A DNA stretch of 64,000 nt from CBDAMZ01 sp965197375. GTDB taxonomy: Bacteria; Acidobacteriota; Vicinamibacteria; Vicinamibacterales; UBA8438. Shown in pieces: positions 8,558 to 15,877 of this stretch; position 1 is the stretch's first letter; every line of letters begins with the position of its first letter. The DNA lies in assembly GCA_965197375.1 (NCBI GenBank), contig CBDAMZ010000008.1, forward strand, positions 248,001-312,000, written 5' to 3'. Made by a program: the position numbers and the translations under genes. The notes under the pieces were generated by a model. That model was not told the DNA's origin. It saw only the letters and a program-made list of their open reading frames with translations, and searched no databases.

Positions 8558-8971
8558 TTACTGGTTGGTCCGCTTATACAGATCACGCAGGTAGTTTACG
8601 GTGTTCCAGATATCCTCGTCCGTGATCCGCCCTTCCCACGGCTCCATGGAATAGTCCGGCGGGACGCCTTCTCTGATCAACCTGAAGACCTCGGCGTCGC
8701 TGCCGCCATGGTCCCACTCGTCGTCGACCAGGTTCGCCGGCATCGCATCTGCGGGAGCGCCGAGGCCATCCCCTTTTCCCTCAGGCCCGTGACATGACCG
8801 GCAGAATCGCGCGTAGATCACACGCCCCCCCGCTACCGATTCCTCGGACATCGCAATCGGGTTGTCCTGGGCTTTGAGGACCACGATCGCGGCTGAGTTG
8901 CCAGGCGACGCGACCATCAGACCGCCGCCGACCAGTGTGAGCACTGCAAAGCCTACCGACACGTAACGCAT
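8558..8971 (-). CDS. Small periplasmic class I cytochrome c
   Basis: 137 residues. An N-terminal hydrophobic segment serves as signal peptide or membrane anchor. One heme motif CRSCH follows, then a glycine-rich stretch, and a probable axial methionine in YSMEPWEGRI. The C-terminal helix (IWNTVNYLRDLYK) is typical of cytochrome_CBB3/C families. A good AGGAGG lies just before the ATG at 8971. The gene points the same way as the qhp genes and lies about 250 bp upstream of qhpG. Known amine dehydrogenases of this type pass electrons to a small cytochrome c or a cupredoxin, so this protein is a reasonable acceptor, but that is inference from position. Confidence 0.85.
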   Translation of the reverse strand: MRYVSVGFAVLTLVGGGLMVASPGNSAAIVVLKAQDNPIAMSEESVAGGRVIYARFCRSCHGPEGKGDGLGAPADAMPANLVDDEWDHGGSDAEVFRLIREGVPPDYSMEPWEGRITDEDIWNTVNYLRDLYKRTNQ

Positions 8972-9085
8972 GCTGACCTCCTGCTGCTATTCCACACGAG
9001 TGGTGGTCATTCTAGGGTCAGCCGATGGACAGGTCAACGGGTCGCGTGGCAGGGCCAACAAAAGGGATCGGATAGAATGGAGAAT

Positions 9086-9110
9086 TGTACCGCCCCAGGG
9101 TTCTTGGACA
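9086..9110. repeat. Left terminal inverted repeat of the IS
   Basis: The segment starts TGTACCGCCC and ends TTCTTGGACA. It is the partner of 10441-10467. The two differ by a 2-base gap and four mismatches. Confidence 0.8.
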
Positions 9111-9131
9111 GTGGTTTGACGGTATTCGCAT

Positions 9132-10025
9132 CTACGCGGCCGCGTCCAGCCCGACGAGGTCGCGTCGCACCTGCGCGGGGCTTCGGTAAGCGTATTTCTC
9201 AAGCATCCATTGTTCGTTGTATGTCCGCTTGAACGCGAGCAAGGCCAGGCGGAGGTCTTCGATGGTCTCGAAGCTCCGCACCCACAAGAGATTTTCCTTC
9301 AGCGTGCGGATGAAGCGCTCCGCCACGCCGTTACCTTCGGGCGCTCGCACAAAGCTCGGGGAACTCTCAATCCCGAAGAACGCGATCTCCTGTTGGAAAT
9401 CGGCGGCCAGGTAGTTCGACCCGTGGTCGTGACGCAGCCGCAGCCCGCGGGCGGCGCCGTCGCTGATCCCGCCGAAGCGTTCGCGGACACCCTGGCGGAT
9501 GGGCTCCAGGGCCTCGAAGCGGTTGCCGCTCTTGGCCGCATGCAGACCGATGCACTCGGTCGTGCAGTGATCGACGGCCACGAACACGCAGGCCGCCCCC
9601 TCGCCCACGGTCACCGTGGCCGTCATGTCGGTGCCCCACATCACGTCAGGCGTCTCGGTGGTGATCGTGCCGTTGTGCACCGTCGGGCCATGCGCCTGGC
9701 CCACGCGGTGCGGGGCCTGGAGGTCGTGCGCACGCATTAATCGGCGCACCCGCTCCGGCGAGGTCCGAATCCCCTCGACCCGCAGCTTCGCCCAAACTTT
9801 CCGGTAGCCCTCACCATGAAACGGCGACGCTTCGAGCACCCGGCGGATGTGGCCCACCAGGACATCGTCCGGGGCCGCGCCGACGGGCCCGCGGCGATGC
9901 CCGCGCGCGCAGTCCCGCGGTACCTGCCGCCGCGCATAGACACTCGACCGCGGCCGTGCCCACACGCGGCAGACGCGCTGCACACCATACGCCCGACGGG
10001 TGGAGATCGACTGGGCGCCACTCAT
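9132..10025 (-). CDS. IS3-type transposase OrfB (DDE integrase core)
   Basis: 297 residues. An N-terminal HTH_21-like region (EGYRKVWAKLRVEGI) is followed by the rve integrase core. The catalytic triad is visible as Asp133 (WGTDMT), Asp200 (RLRHDHGSN) and Glu236 (GNGVAERF), with the 35-residue spacing of DD(35)E. The start ATG at 10025 overlaps the orfA stop as ATGA. Many IS3 elements instead make an OrfAB fusion by a -1 frameshift; I did not find an obvious slippery site here. The gene looks complete. Confidence 0.93.
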   Translation of the reverse strand: MSGAQSISTRRAYGVQRVCRVWARPRSSVYARRQVPRDCARGHRRGPVGAAPDDVLVGHIRRVLEASPFHGEGYRKVWAKLRVEGIRTSPERVRRLMRAHDLQAPHRVGQAHGPTVHNGTITTETPDVMWGTDMTATVTVGEGAACVFVAVDHCTTECIGLHAAKSGNRFEALEPIRQGVRERFGGISDGAARGLRLRHDHGSNYLAADFQQEIAFFGIESSPSFVRAPEGNGVAERFIRTLKENLLWVRSFETIEDLRLALLAFKRTYNEQWMLEKYAYRSPAQVRRDLVGLDAAA

Positions 10026-10435
10026 TGCGTCGACCTCCGGCCGGCCAAAGGGCGGCCGGCCTCCAGCTGGTCTACCTTCGCATACAGCAACTCGGTCTCC
10101 ATCAGGAGTTCGCCGATCTTGGCCTGCAGCCGACGGTGGTCGTCGTCCACCGCCTCGGTCGCTCGGCTCTTCAAGCCGGCCTGGCCAGCCGCCAAAAACC
10201 TATCGCGCCACTGCGAGGCCCGCGCCGCCGTGATGCCCAACTCCCGCGACACCGACTCGAGATCCTCACCCCGCAGGAGGCGGAGCACCGTCGCGCGTTT
10301 ACACCTGGCCGAAAACCGCCCCTTCCGGTCACGCGCGGCGGCCGCTCCAGTCGCCCTCCGGGCTCCCTCCGCCGCCACCGAACTCTGATCGTGCTTCCTC
10401 ATCTCGACACTCCTCCTGCGAGCACTCTCTCGCAA
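10022..10435 (-). CDS. IS3-type transposase OrfA (helix-turn-helix)
   Basis: 137 residues. It carries a helix-turn-helix (LESVSRELGITAARASQWRDR) in the middle and a leucine-rich coiled segment at the C-terminus (GELLMETELLYAKVDQLE), as in OrfA proteins that bind IS ends. It is translationally coupled to orfB by a 4-bp overlap. The start may be the ATG at 10435 or the one at 10402. Confidence 0.88.
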   Translation of the reverse strand: MRESARRRSVEMRKHDQSSVAAEGARRATGAAAARDRKGRFSARCKRATVLRLLRGEDLESVSRELGITAARASQWRDRFLAAGQAGLKSRATEAVDDDHRRLQAKIGELLMETELLYAKVDQLEAGRPLAGRRSTQ

Positions 10436-10440
10436 TCAAG

Positions 10441-10467
10441 TGTCCAAGAAAACCCTAGGGCGATGTA
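10441..10467. repeat. Right terminal inverted repeat of the IS
   Basis: The segment starts TGTCCAAGAA and pairs with 9086-9110. GAAT follows directly at 10468-10471. Confidence 0.8.
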
Positions 10468-10776
10468 GAATCTCCTAGTGAGTGGCATGACGGAGCTGTA
10501 GAGCATGCAGCACGCGAAAGCTGTCATCCTTGGCGTCGAGCTGGCGCTATTGATGACGCTGTCCAGATTTGGCCCAGATCAAAACCGGGTAGACCAGCGG
10601 TGTCGTTCGAGATGGATCTAGTGGTGTGTTGCCCAGCGCGCCGGTGGTCGTGACGTATCCCGAGAGTAGATTCATGATCGAACGGGTGACGGATGGCCCG
10701 GGAGAGCTCTCCTGTCGGCACTTCCGGTTGATGAGCACGCCATGACCACTCGACGGGCGCCTGTTCGAGCGAGCGC
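10468..10776. other. Gene-less stretch between the IS and queG
   Basis: Short open frames exist on the minus strand (for example 10547-10738), but none has a recognisable domain, a good start or a convincing codon pattern. It may hold the remains of a gene cut by the IS, or the queG promoter. I see no strong promoter or hairpin. Confidence 0.4.
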
Positions 10777-11829
10777 ATGCTGACTGTATCCGACCTCAAA
10801 ACGCACGCCCGCGAACTTGGGTTCGATCTCTGCGGGATCGCACCGGCCGCCGACTTCCGGGAGCTGCGGTTTCTCGATGCGTGGCTCGGGCGTGGCTATG
10901 CGGGCGAGATGCGCTACATGGCACGATCGGCGCGTCGACGTGCCGATGTGCGAAACGTCCTACCATCAGCGAAGTCAGTTGTCTCGCTAGGCACGGTCTA
11001 CAACGTTGGTCGGCCGTATTCGATGGAGATCGACGACCCGGACGAGGCGCTCGTCTCTCGGTACGCCTGGGGAGAGGACTATCACACGGTGCTAGGCGAG
11101 CGGACCGAGGCGCTGCTCACCTGGATGCGGAATGCCAGCGACGAGCCGTTCGAGGCAAGGACGCACGTCGACACCGGGCCGGTGCAGGAACGCGTCTACG
11201 CCCAGCACGCTGGGCTTGGCTGGATCGGAAAGAACACCTGTCTGATCAACCCTGAGCTCGGATCGTGGCTGTTCCTGGCGGAGATTATCTGCAGTCTCGC
11301 GCTCGAGTCTGATCCACCGGCACTCGATCAGTGCGGTTCGTGCACCCTTTGCTTGGAAGCGTGCCCGACCGGCGCCATCGTCGAACCGTGGGTGCTCGAC
11401 TCCACGCAGTGCATCTCGTATCTCACGATCGAAATCAAAGGTGCGATTCCCGAAGGGCGCCGCGAAGCGGTTGGCACGCACGTCTACGGGTGCGACATTT
11501 GCCAAGATGTCTGCCCGTACAACACGGCGCCCGCGCGCTCGGGCGACCCAGCATGGCAGCCTCGCCCCGAGCTCGACCGCCCGCGGCTAGCCGATCTCTG
11601 GCGGCGGCCGGACGCCGCCATCGGACACGTCCTCGAGCGGAGCGCGATGTCACGCGCCGGTCTGCTCGGCTTTCGGCGTAACCTCGCCGTGTCGCTCGGC
11701 AACAGTGGGACACCGGAGTCGGCAGCGGCGCTAAACGATGACGAATCAGCCGAACATGATTCGCGTGCCGACGCGCTGGTGACCGAGTGCGTGACGTGGG
11801 CGCGCCAACGTATAACAAGCCATTCTTAG
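10777..11829 (+). CDS. queG: Epoxyqueuosine reductase
   Basis: 350 residues, the usual length. It contains the conserved ALVSRYAWGEDYH region and an HVDTGPVQER motif. Two ferredoxin-type 4Fe-4S motifs are present: CGSCTLCLEACP near residue 190 and CDICQDVCP near 245. The enzyme uses cobalamin and iron-sulfur clusters in the cytoplasm for the last step of queuosine synthesis in tRNA, reduction of epoxyqueuosine. No other queuosine gene is in the window. The upstream flank is the gene-less stretch next to the IS. Confidence 0.93.
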   Translation: MLTVSDLKTHARELGFDLCGIAPAADFRELRFLDAWLGRGYAGEMRYMARSARRRADVRNVLPSAKSVVSLGTVYNVGRPYSMEIDDPDEALVSRYAWGEDYHTVLGERTEALLTWMRNASDEPFEARTHVDTGPVQERVYAQHAGLGWIGKNTCLINPELGSWLFLAEIICSLALESDPPALDQCGSCTLCLEACPTGAIVEPWVLDSTQCISYLTIEIKGAIPEGRREAVGTHVYGCDICQDVCPYNTAPARSGDPAWQPRPELDRPRLADLWRRPDAAIGHVLERSAMSRAGLLGFRRNLAVSLGNSGTPESAAALNDDESAEHDSRADALVTECVTWARQRITSHS

Positions 11830-12015
11830 CTTGGTGGTCCGTGAGAGAATGCACGCCCCACTGTCGACACGAGGAGAACCGGGCATATGGGAGGCGTTTG
11901 ATGCGGCGAGATTCGTTAATCAACGTGACGACTGGAGCTGGTGCCGAGTGGCTTGGGGCCGGACACTCAAGTTTCGGTCGTTGCTTGATTCGACCTCGCC
12001 GGAGGACGTAGGCCC

Positions 12016-12585
12016 ATGAGTAATGCCGGGCGCCCCCATTCCTTGTTAGCCCCGTCGCTGCTTGTGTCGATGCCGCAGATCCATGACCCAAATTTTCACC
12101 AGACCGTGATCTTGCTTTGTGAGCACGGGGAAAAAGGCGCGTTCGGGTTGGTGTTAAACCGACGCACTGACACCCCGGCGGCGGCGATGATTCATCTCAC
12201 GCCACCTGTATTCAATGCGAGTGGGCTCGAGCTCTGGATTGGTGGTCCGAGCGAGCCAGAACGTGGCTGGATTCTGCTGGGTGAGGAGCCGTGCGACGTC
12301 GAGTCAATTCGCGTGTGCGACGGGATTTTTCTGTCGACGTCGCTGGGCCTACTGCGACGCCTTCTGGAACGGCGGCCGCCGCCACGGACGCGGCTGTTGA
12401 CAGGGTATGCTGGATGGGGTGCGGGTCAGCTAGACACGGAAATGGCCGCCTCGGCCTGGCTCAATGCTGAAGTTGACATCGGCCTCGTGTTCAACACGCG
12501 TCCAGGCGACATGTGGGAGGCGACCATCCGCCGGTTGGGCGCCGACCCGTCACTCCTCCAGATGGGTGGCAGCGGCGTACATTGA
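12016..12585 (+). CDS. yqgE: YqgE/AlgH family protein
   Basis: 189 residues, typical for the family. The conserved start LLAPSLLVSMPQIHDPNFHQTVILLCEH and the GAFGLVLNRR motif are clear, as are GGP and LTGYAGWGAGQLDTE. The family is widespread. Its biochemical role is not settled; AlgH has been linked to transcriptional control in pseudomonads. It is a single gene, 186 bp after queG on the same strand. Confidence 0.93.
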   Translation: MSNAGRPHSLLAPSLLVSMPQIHDPNFHQTVILLCEHGEKGAFGLVLNRRTDTPAAAMIHLTPPVFNASGLELWIGGPSEPERGWILLGEEPCDVESIRVCDGIFLSTSLGLLRRLLERRPPPRTRLLTGYAGWGAGQLDTEMAASAWLNAEVDIGLVFNTRPGDMWEATIRRLGADPSLLQMGGSGVH

Positions 12586-12847
12586 CACAGACAATCGCCG
12601 GTCGGCTGTTAACCGGCTCTGCTGTCTTGCATCCGGCTTGTGCGCCGATTCTGGTGGCGGCACCCCGCGCTCGTAGAGACCACACGAAAGGAGCTCTCGA
12701 ACTGCTACTAAGTGGCCGTCTGGGGTGCCAGTGACGCGGCGAGTGTCAAGATGGTGAGTACCAACATCGGACAAGCGACTGAGAAACGTCCCTCGCACAC
12801 GATGGTCCCTTCTTGCGTGCGGATCTAGACGTAATAGTCTCGGACTC

Positions 12848-12875
12848 TGCTATCATCTCCTTATAAGGGGGGCGC
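12848..12875 (+). promoter_or_regulatory. Candidate extended -10 promoter and ribosome-binding site of the ferritin-like gene
   Basis: TGCTATCAT at 12848-12856 fits an extended -10 box (TGn-TATAAT with one change). AAGGGGGG lies just before the ATG at 12876. The same TGCTATCATCT string occurs before the amidase gene at 47.3 kb. A clear -35 box is not visible. Confidence 0.4.
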
Positions 12876-13307
12876 ATGGTGAAGAAGAAGGAGGCACTTG
12901 GACAGAAATTGATCAACGGCCTGAATAACGATCTTAACCTCGAGTTAGAAGCGGTCCTGCGGTATCTCTATCACTCGTCGTCGGCAACCGGCCTGTTGGG
13001 ACACGAGCTCCGCGAGGAGCTAACAGGCGACATTCAGGGCGAGCTAAACCACGCCGTGTTTCTGGCGGACAAGATCACGGCGCTCGGCGGCGTGCTGAGA
13101 ATCAATCCGGCGATGCCGAAGAAGGTCCGCACGGCCAAGCAGATGATGCAGGTCGACATTGAGGCCGAGCGACAGGTCATCAAGAACTACACGAAGCGGA
13201 TCGAGCAGGCGGAGGCGTTCGGCGACAAAGGGTTGGTTATTCGGCTTGAGGACATCCTAGCCGAGGAGACCGATCACGCCGAGGAACTGGAGCGCTTGGG
13301 CCGGTAG
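12876..13307 (+). CDS. Ferritin-like diiron protein (bacterioferritin-type fold)
   Basis: 143 residues, all helical in pattern. The four-helix diiron motif is present: Glu23/25 in the first helix, ExxH at Glu56-His59, Glu97 in the third helix and ExxH at Glu131-His134. This fits the bacterioferritin/rubrerythrin group. It lacks a rubredoxin domain and has no heme methionine that I can identify. A likely role is iron storage or handling of peroxide in the cytoplasm. The exact subfamily is not clear. The gene has its own candidate promoter and converges with rsgA. Confidence 0.85.
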   Translation: MVKKKEALGQKLINGLNNDLNLELEAVLRYLYHSSSATGLLGHELREELTGDIQGELNHAVFLADKITALGGVLRINPAMPKKVRTAKQMMQVDIEAERQVIKNYTKRIEQAEAFGDKGLVIRLEDILAEETDHAEELERLGR

Positions 13308-13454
13308 CGGGTGATTCTGCTCTCCACGGTTGAGAGTCGGGTGAGGCTTCTGCTTTAGCTTGGAACGAGGCGAAGGGGTTACCTCGGGGGCGGTGCGGTA
13401 ACTGCCAGCGCGACACGTGTCCGTGGGCGTCTCCCCCCCCCCTCGCTGAAAGCT

Positions 13455-14540
13455 TCACCGAGGGCCTGCTTTAGATTTCTTCCTCAGCGCTCGGCGGGGC
13501 ACCTTCGTCCGACGTTCTTCCTCGATCTGCGCCAGCTCGTCGCGGCGACGATCCAAATACGCGCGCTCGTCTTGGAGGCGATAGTAGTGCTCGAGACGGC
13601 CCGCCGTCAGTCGTCCTGCGTCGACCGCCTGCTGCACTGCGCACCGCGGCTCGCTACGATGCCGGCAGTTGCGGAAGCGGCAGTCAGCTGCCAGCGTCTT
13701 GATATCCTTGAACGCTTCCTCGAGCGCGCGATTGCTATCCCAGATCTGGAGCTCGCGCATTCCAGGCGTGTCAATGATCACGCCGCCACCGGGTACCAAG
13801 ATGAGCTCTCGGTGGATGGTCGTGTGTCGGCCCCGGCTGTCGCGCGAGCGGACCTCATGCGTGCGCTGGCGCTCGTGGCCCAGTAGCCGGTTGATGATGG
13901 TCGATTTCCCGACGCCCGATGAACCAAGAAGCGCGACCGTCCGTCCCATCTCGAGATACTGAGCGATGGCATCGAGGCCCTCGCCGGTTGCGCAGCTCAT
14001 GACGTGGAGGGGCGTCTCAGGTGCCAGAGACCGCACGCGGTCGACGCAAGCGGCGACATCGTCACGGAGGTCAGCTTTGTTCAGCACGAGGACCGGTTGG
14101 GCGCCGCTCTCGGCGGCCGCAACCAGATATCGCTCGATGCGGCGAGGGTTAAAGTCGTCGTCAAGCCCGCTGACGAGCAACACGGCATCGATGTTGGCGG
14201 CCACTACCTGCTTTCTGGTGTGATTACCCGCCACCTTACGCGAAAAACAGCTTCGGCGCGGGAGTACAGCCCGGATGGTCGCCTCGCGCTCGTCCGCGCT
14301 GACCCGGACGCCCACCCAGTCGCCAACCGCCGGGAGCTGTTCGGGACCGATGGCCTTGTGACGAAGCTTGCCAGCCGTCTTCGCCAAAAGCTCTCCGTGG
14401 GCCGAACGGACCCGGTAGAGGTGGTTGTACTCGACCCCGACCCGGGCCGGCACCAGATCGCGCTCGGGAAGCATGTCGAATGCCGTTGCAAAGAACGCGT
14501 CCCAGCCGAGCTGGTGAAGCTCGGTGTCCAGGGGGGTCAT
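13455..14540 (-). CDS. rsgA: Small ribosomal subunit biogenesis GTPase RsgA
   Basis: 361 residues. An N-terminal OB-fold is followed by a circularly permuted GTPase: G4 NKAD at 154-157 comes before the P-loop GSSGVGKST at 206-214 and G3 DTPG at 257-260. The C-terminal zinc site is Cys287, Cys292, His294 and Cys300. The protein acts late in 30S maturation. It starts 1 bp after the end of dinB on the same strand, so the two are probably cotranscribed. The tail is rich in Arg and Lys. Confidence 0.95.
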   Translation of the reverse strand: MTPLDTELHQLGWDAFFATAFDMLPERDLVPARVGVEYNHLYRVRSAHGELLAKTAGKLRHKAIGPEQLPAVGDWVGVRVSADEREATIRAVLPRRSCFSRKVAGNHTRKQVVAANIDAVLLVSGLDDDFNPRRIERYLVAAAESGAQPVLVLNKADLRDDVAACVDRVRSLAPETPLHVMSCATGEGLDAIAQYLEMGRTVALLGSSGVGKSTIINRLLGHERQRTHEVRSRDSRGRHTTIHRELILVPGGGVIIDTPGMRELQIWDSNRALEEAFKDIKTLAADCRFRNCRHRSEPRCAVQQAVDAGRLTAGRLEHYYRLQDERAYLDRRRDELAQIEEERRTKVPRRALRKKSKAGPR

Positions 14541-14541
14541 G

Positions 14542-15669
14542 TCAACACTGGTTGGTCATGCTTGTGTCGCGACGGATCACGTAGTCCCAGAGCAGCGGTT
14601 CGTCGCGTTTGTTCCCGACGTGACCGGGGGTCGGCGTCAGTGTATGTACGCCGACTCCCAGCAAGCGGACAGGCCGGGTTCCAACTTCGGTTCGTTTGAG
14701 GAGCGCGCCGGCACGTGCGGCAAGAGTGCTCGGGTCTCGGGTTGCGGGGACACGGGTCTGGCTGCGCGTGATCGTCGTGAAGTCGGAGTAGCGTACCTTG
14801 ACGGTTACCGTGCGGGCGAAGAGCGACATGCGCTCGAGCCACGCTGCCACTCGCCCAGCCATCCGGTCGATCTCGGCTTGGATGGTGTTCAGGCCGTCGA
14901 GATCCGTGGCATAGGTATTCTCCGAGCTGCGCGACTTCGCCGCCCGATTCGTCACGACTGGCCGGTCATCAACGCCGGTGGCGAGGCGCTTGAGCCAGTT
15001 TGCGTTACTGCCGACGATCTGTGTCAGCACGTTCGCATCGACCGTTCGCACGTCGACTAGCTTCGCGATGCCCTGCGCGCGAAGCCTGCGTGCCGTGACC
15101 GGTCCAACGCCCCACAGGGCGTCAACCGGAAGCTGCTGGAGAAAGGCCTCCACTCGTCTGTGTGGAATCACGGTCAGCCCGTCAGGCTTCTCCCAGCCAG
15201 AAGCGATTTTAGCCAGGAACTTGTTTGGTGCCACGCCGGCAGATGCGGTCAGGCCAGTTTCCTGGTGGATTTGCTCCTTGAGTCGCCGGGCGACCGTCGT
15301 CGCGTACGGCTCGCCCCAGGCGTTCTCGGTTACGTCCAGGTAGGCCTCGTCGAGAGACAGCGGTTCGACGGCGGTCGCGACCGACCGGAAGAGTTCGAAG
15401 ATCTGGCGCGAGGCGTTGCGGTACTTCGGCAAGTCTGGTCGCACGATGACGAGCGCTGGGCAAAGGGCGGTCGCTCTAGCCATTGACATCGCCGAGTGGA
15501 CACCGAACCTGCGCGCTTCGTAACTGGCGGCCGCGACGACGCCGCGACTCTCTGGACGGCCGCCGACAGTGACCGGCTGGCCGCGCAGGGCTGGATTATC
15601 GCGCTGTTCGACTGATGCGTAGAAGGCATCCATGTCGATGTGAATGATTCGGCGCGAAGGTGAAACCAT
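14542..15669 (-). CDS. dinB: DNA polymerase IV (Y-family, translesion)
   Basis: 375 residues. The catalytic motifs are visible: HIDMDAFYASVEQ with Asp12, and LSLDEAYLDVTE near residue 105. A helix-hairpin-helix region (LWGVGPVTARRLRAQGI) and the little-finger domain follow. It copies past damaged bases without proofreading. I see no clear LexA-type palindrome upstream. It is the first gene of a probable dinB-rsgA pair. Confidence 0.95.
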   Translation of the reverse strand: MVSPSRRIIHIDMDAFYASVEQRDNPALRGQPVTVGGRPESRGVVAAASYEARRFGVHSAMSMARATALCPALVIVRPDLPKYRNASRQIFELFRSVATAVEPLSLDEAYLDVTENAWGEPYATTVARRLKEQIHQETGLTASAGVAPNKFLAKIASGWEKPDGLTVIPHRRVEAFLQQLPVDALWGVGPVTARRLRAQGIAKLVDVRTVDANVLTQIVGSNANWLKRLATGVDDRPVVTNRAAKSRSSENTYATDLDGLNTIQAEIDRMAGRVAAWLERMSLFARTVTVKVRYSDFTTITRSQTRVPATRDPSTLAARAGALLKRTEVGTRPVRLLGVGVHTLTPTPGHVGNKRDEPLLWDYVIRRDTSMTNQC

Positions 15670-15877
15670 GGCGAAAGTCTACTACACTGGTGATCATTTG
15701 GAGTGAGTGCTCGCGACGCTAATGGGCAGTTTCATCGCTGGAGGGTGGGGATTCAGTTCTGCTTGGTAAGAGCTGGTTGCCTCCGTTCACGTTCTTTAAC
15801 ACGTGATCGGCAAATTCTGGCGGACCCCGCCGTAGCTTTGACGAAGGCAGGAAGTCGTATCCTACGACAGGAGCTCA

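Larger units (their letters stand above)
9086..10467 (-). mobile_element. IS3-family insertion sequence, apparently intact
   Basis: A 1382-bp element. The ends are imperfect inverted repeats of about 25 and 27 bases: left end 9086-9110, right end 10441-10467. The inner ten bases (TTCTTGGACA) match exactly and the outer part matches at 11 of 15 positions. GAAT is present directly outside both ends (9082-9085 and 10468-10471), a 4-bp target duplication. It carries orfA and orfB on the minus strand. Intact reading frames and a matching duplication point to a recent insertion. Confidence 0.88.

Noticed and set aside
9816..10468. Long plus-strand frames across the IS element
   Set aside because: They are opposite-strand shadows of orfA and orfB, low in complexity and without domains.
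10547..10738. Minus-strand frame of 63 codons next to the IS
   Set aside because: No domain, no ribosome-binding site and no neighbour support. It may be a gene remnant, but this cannot be shown.
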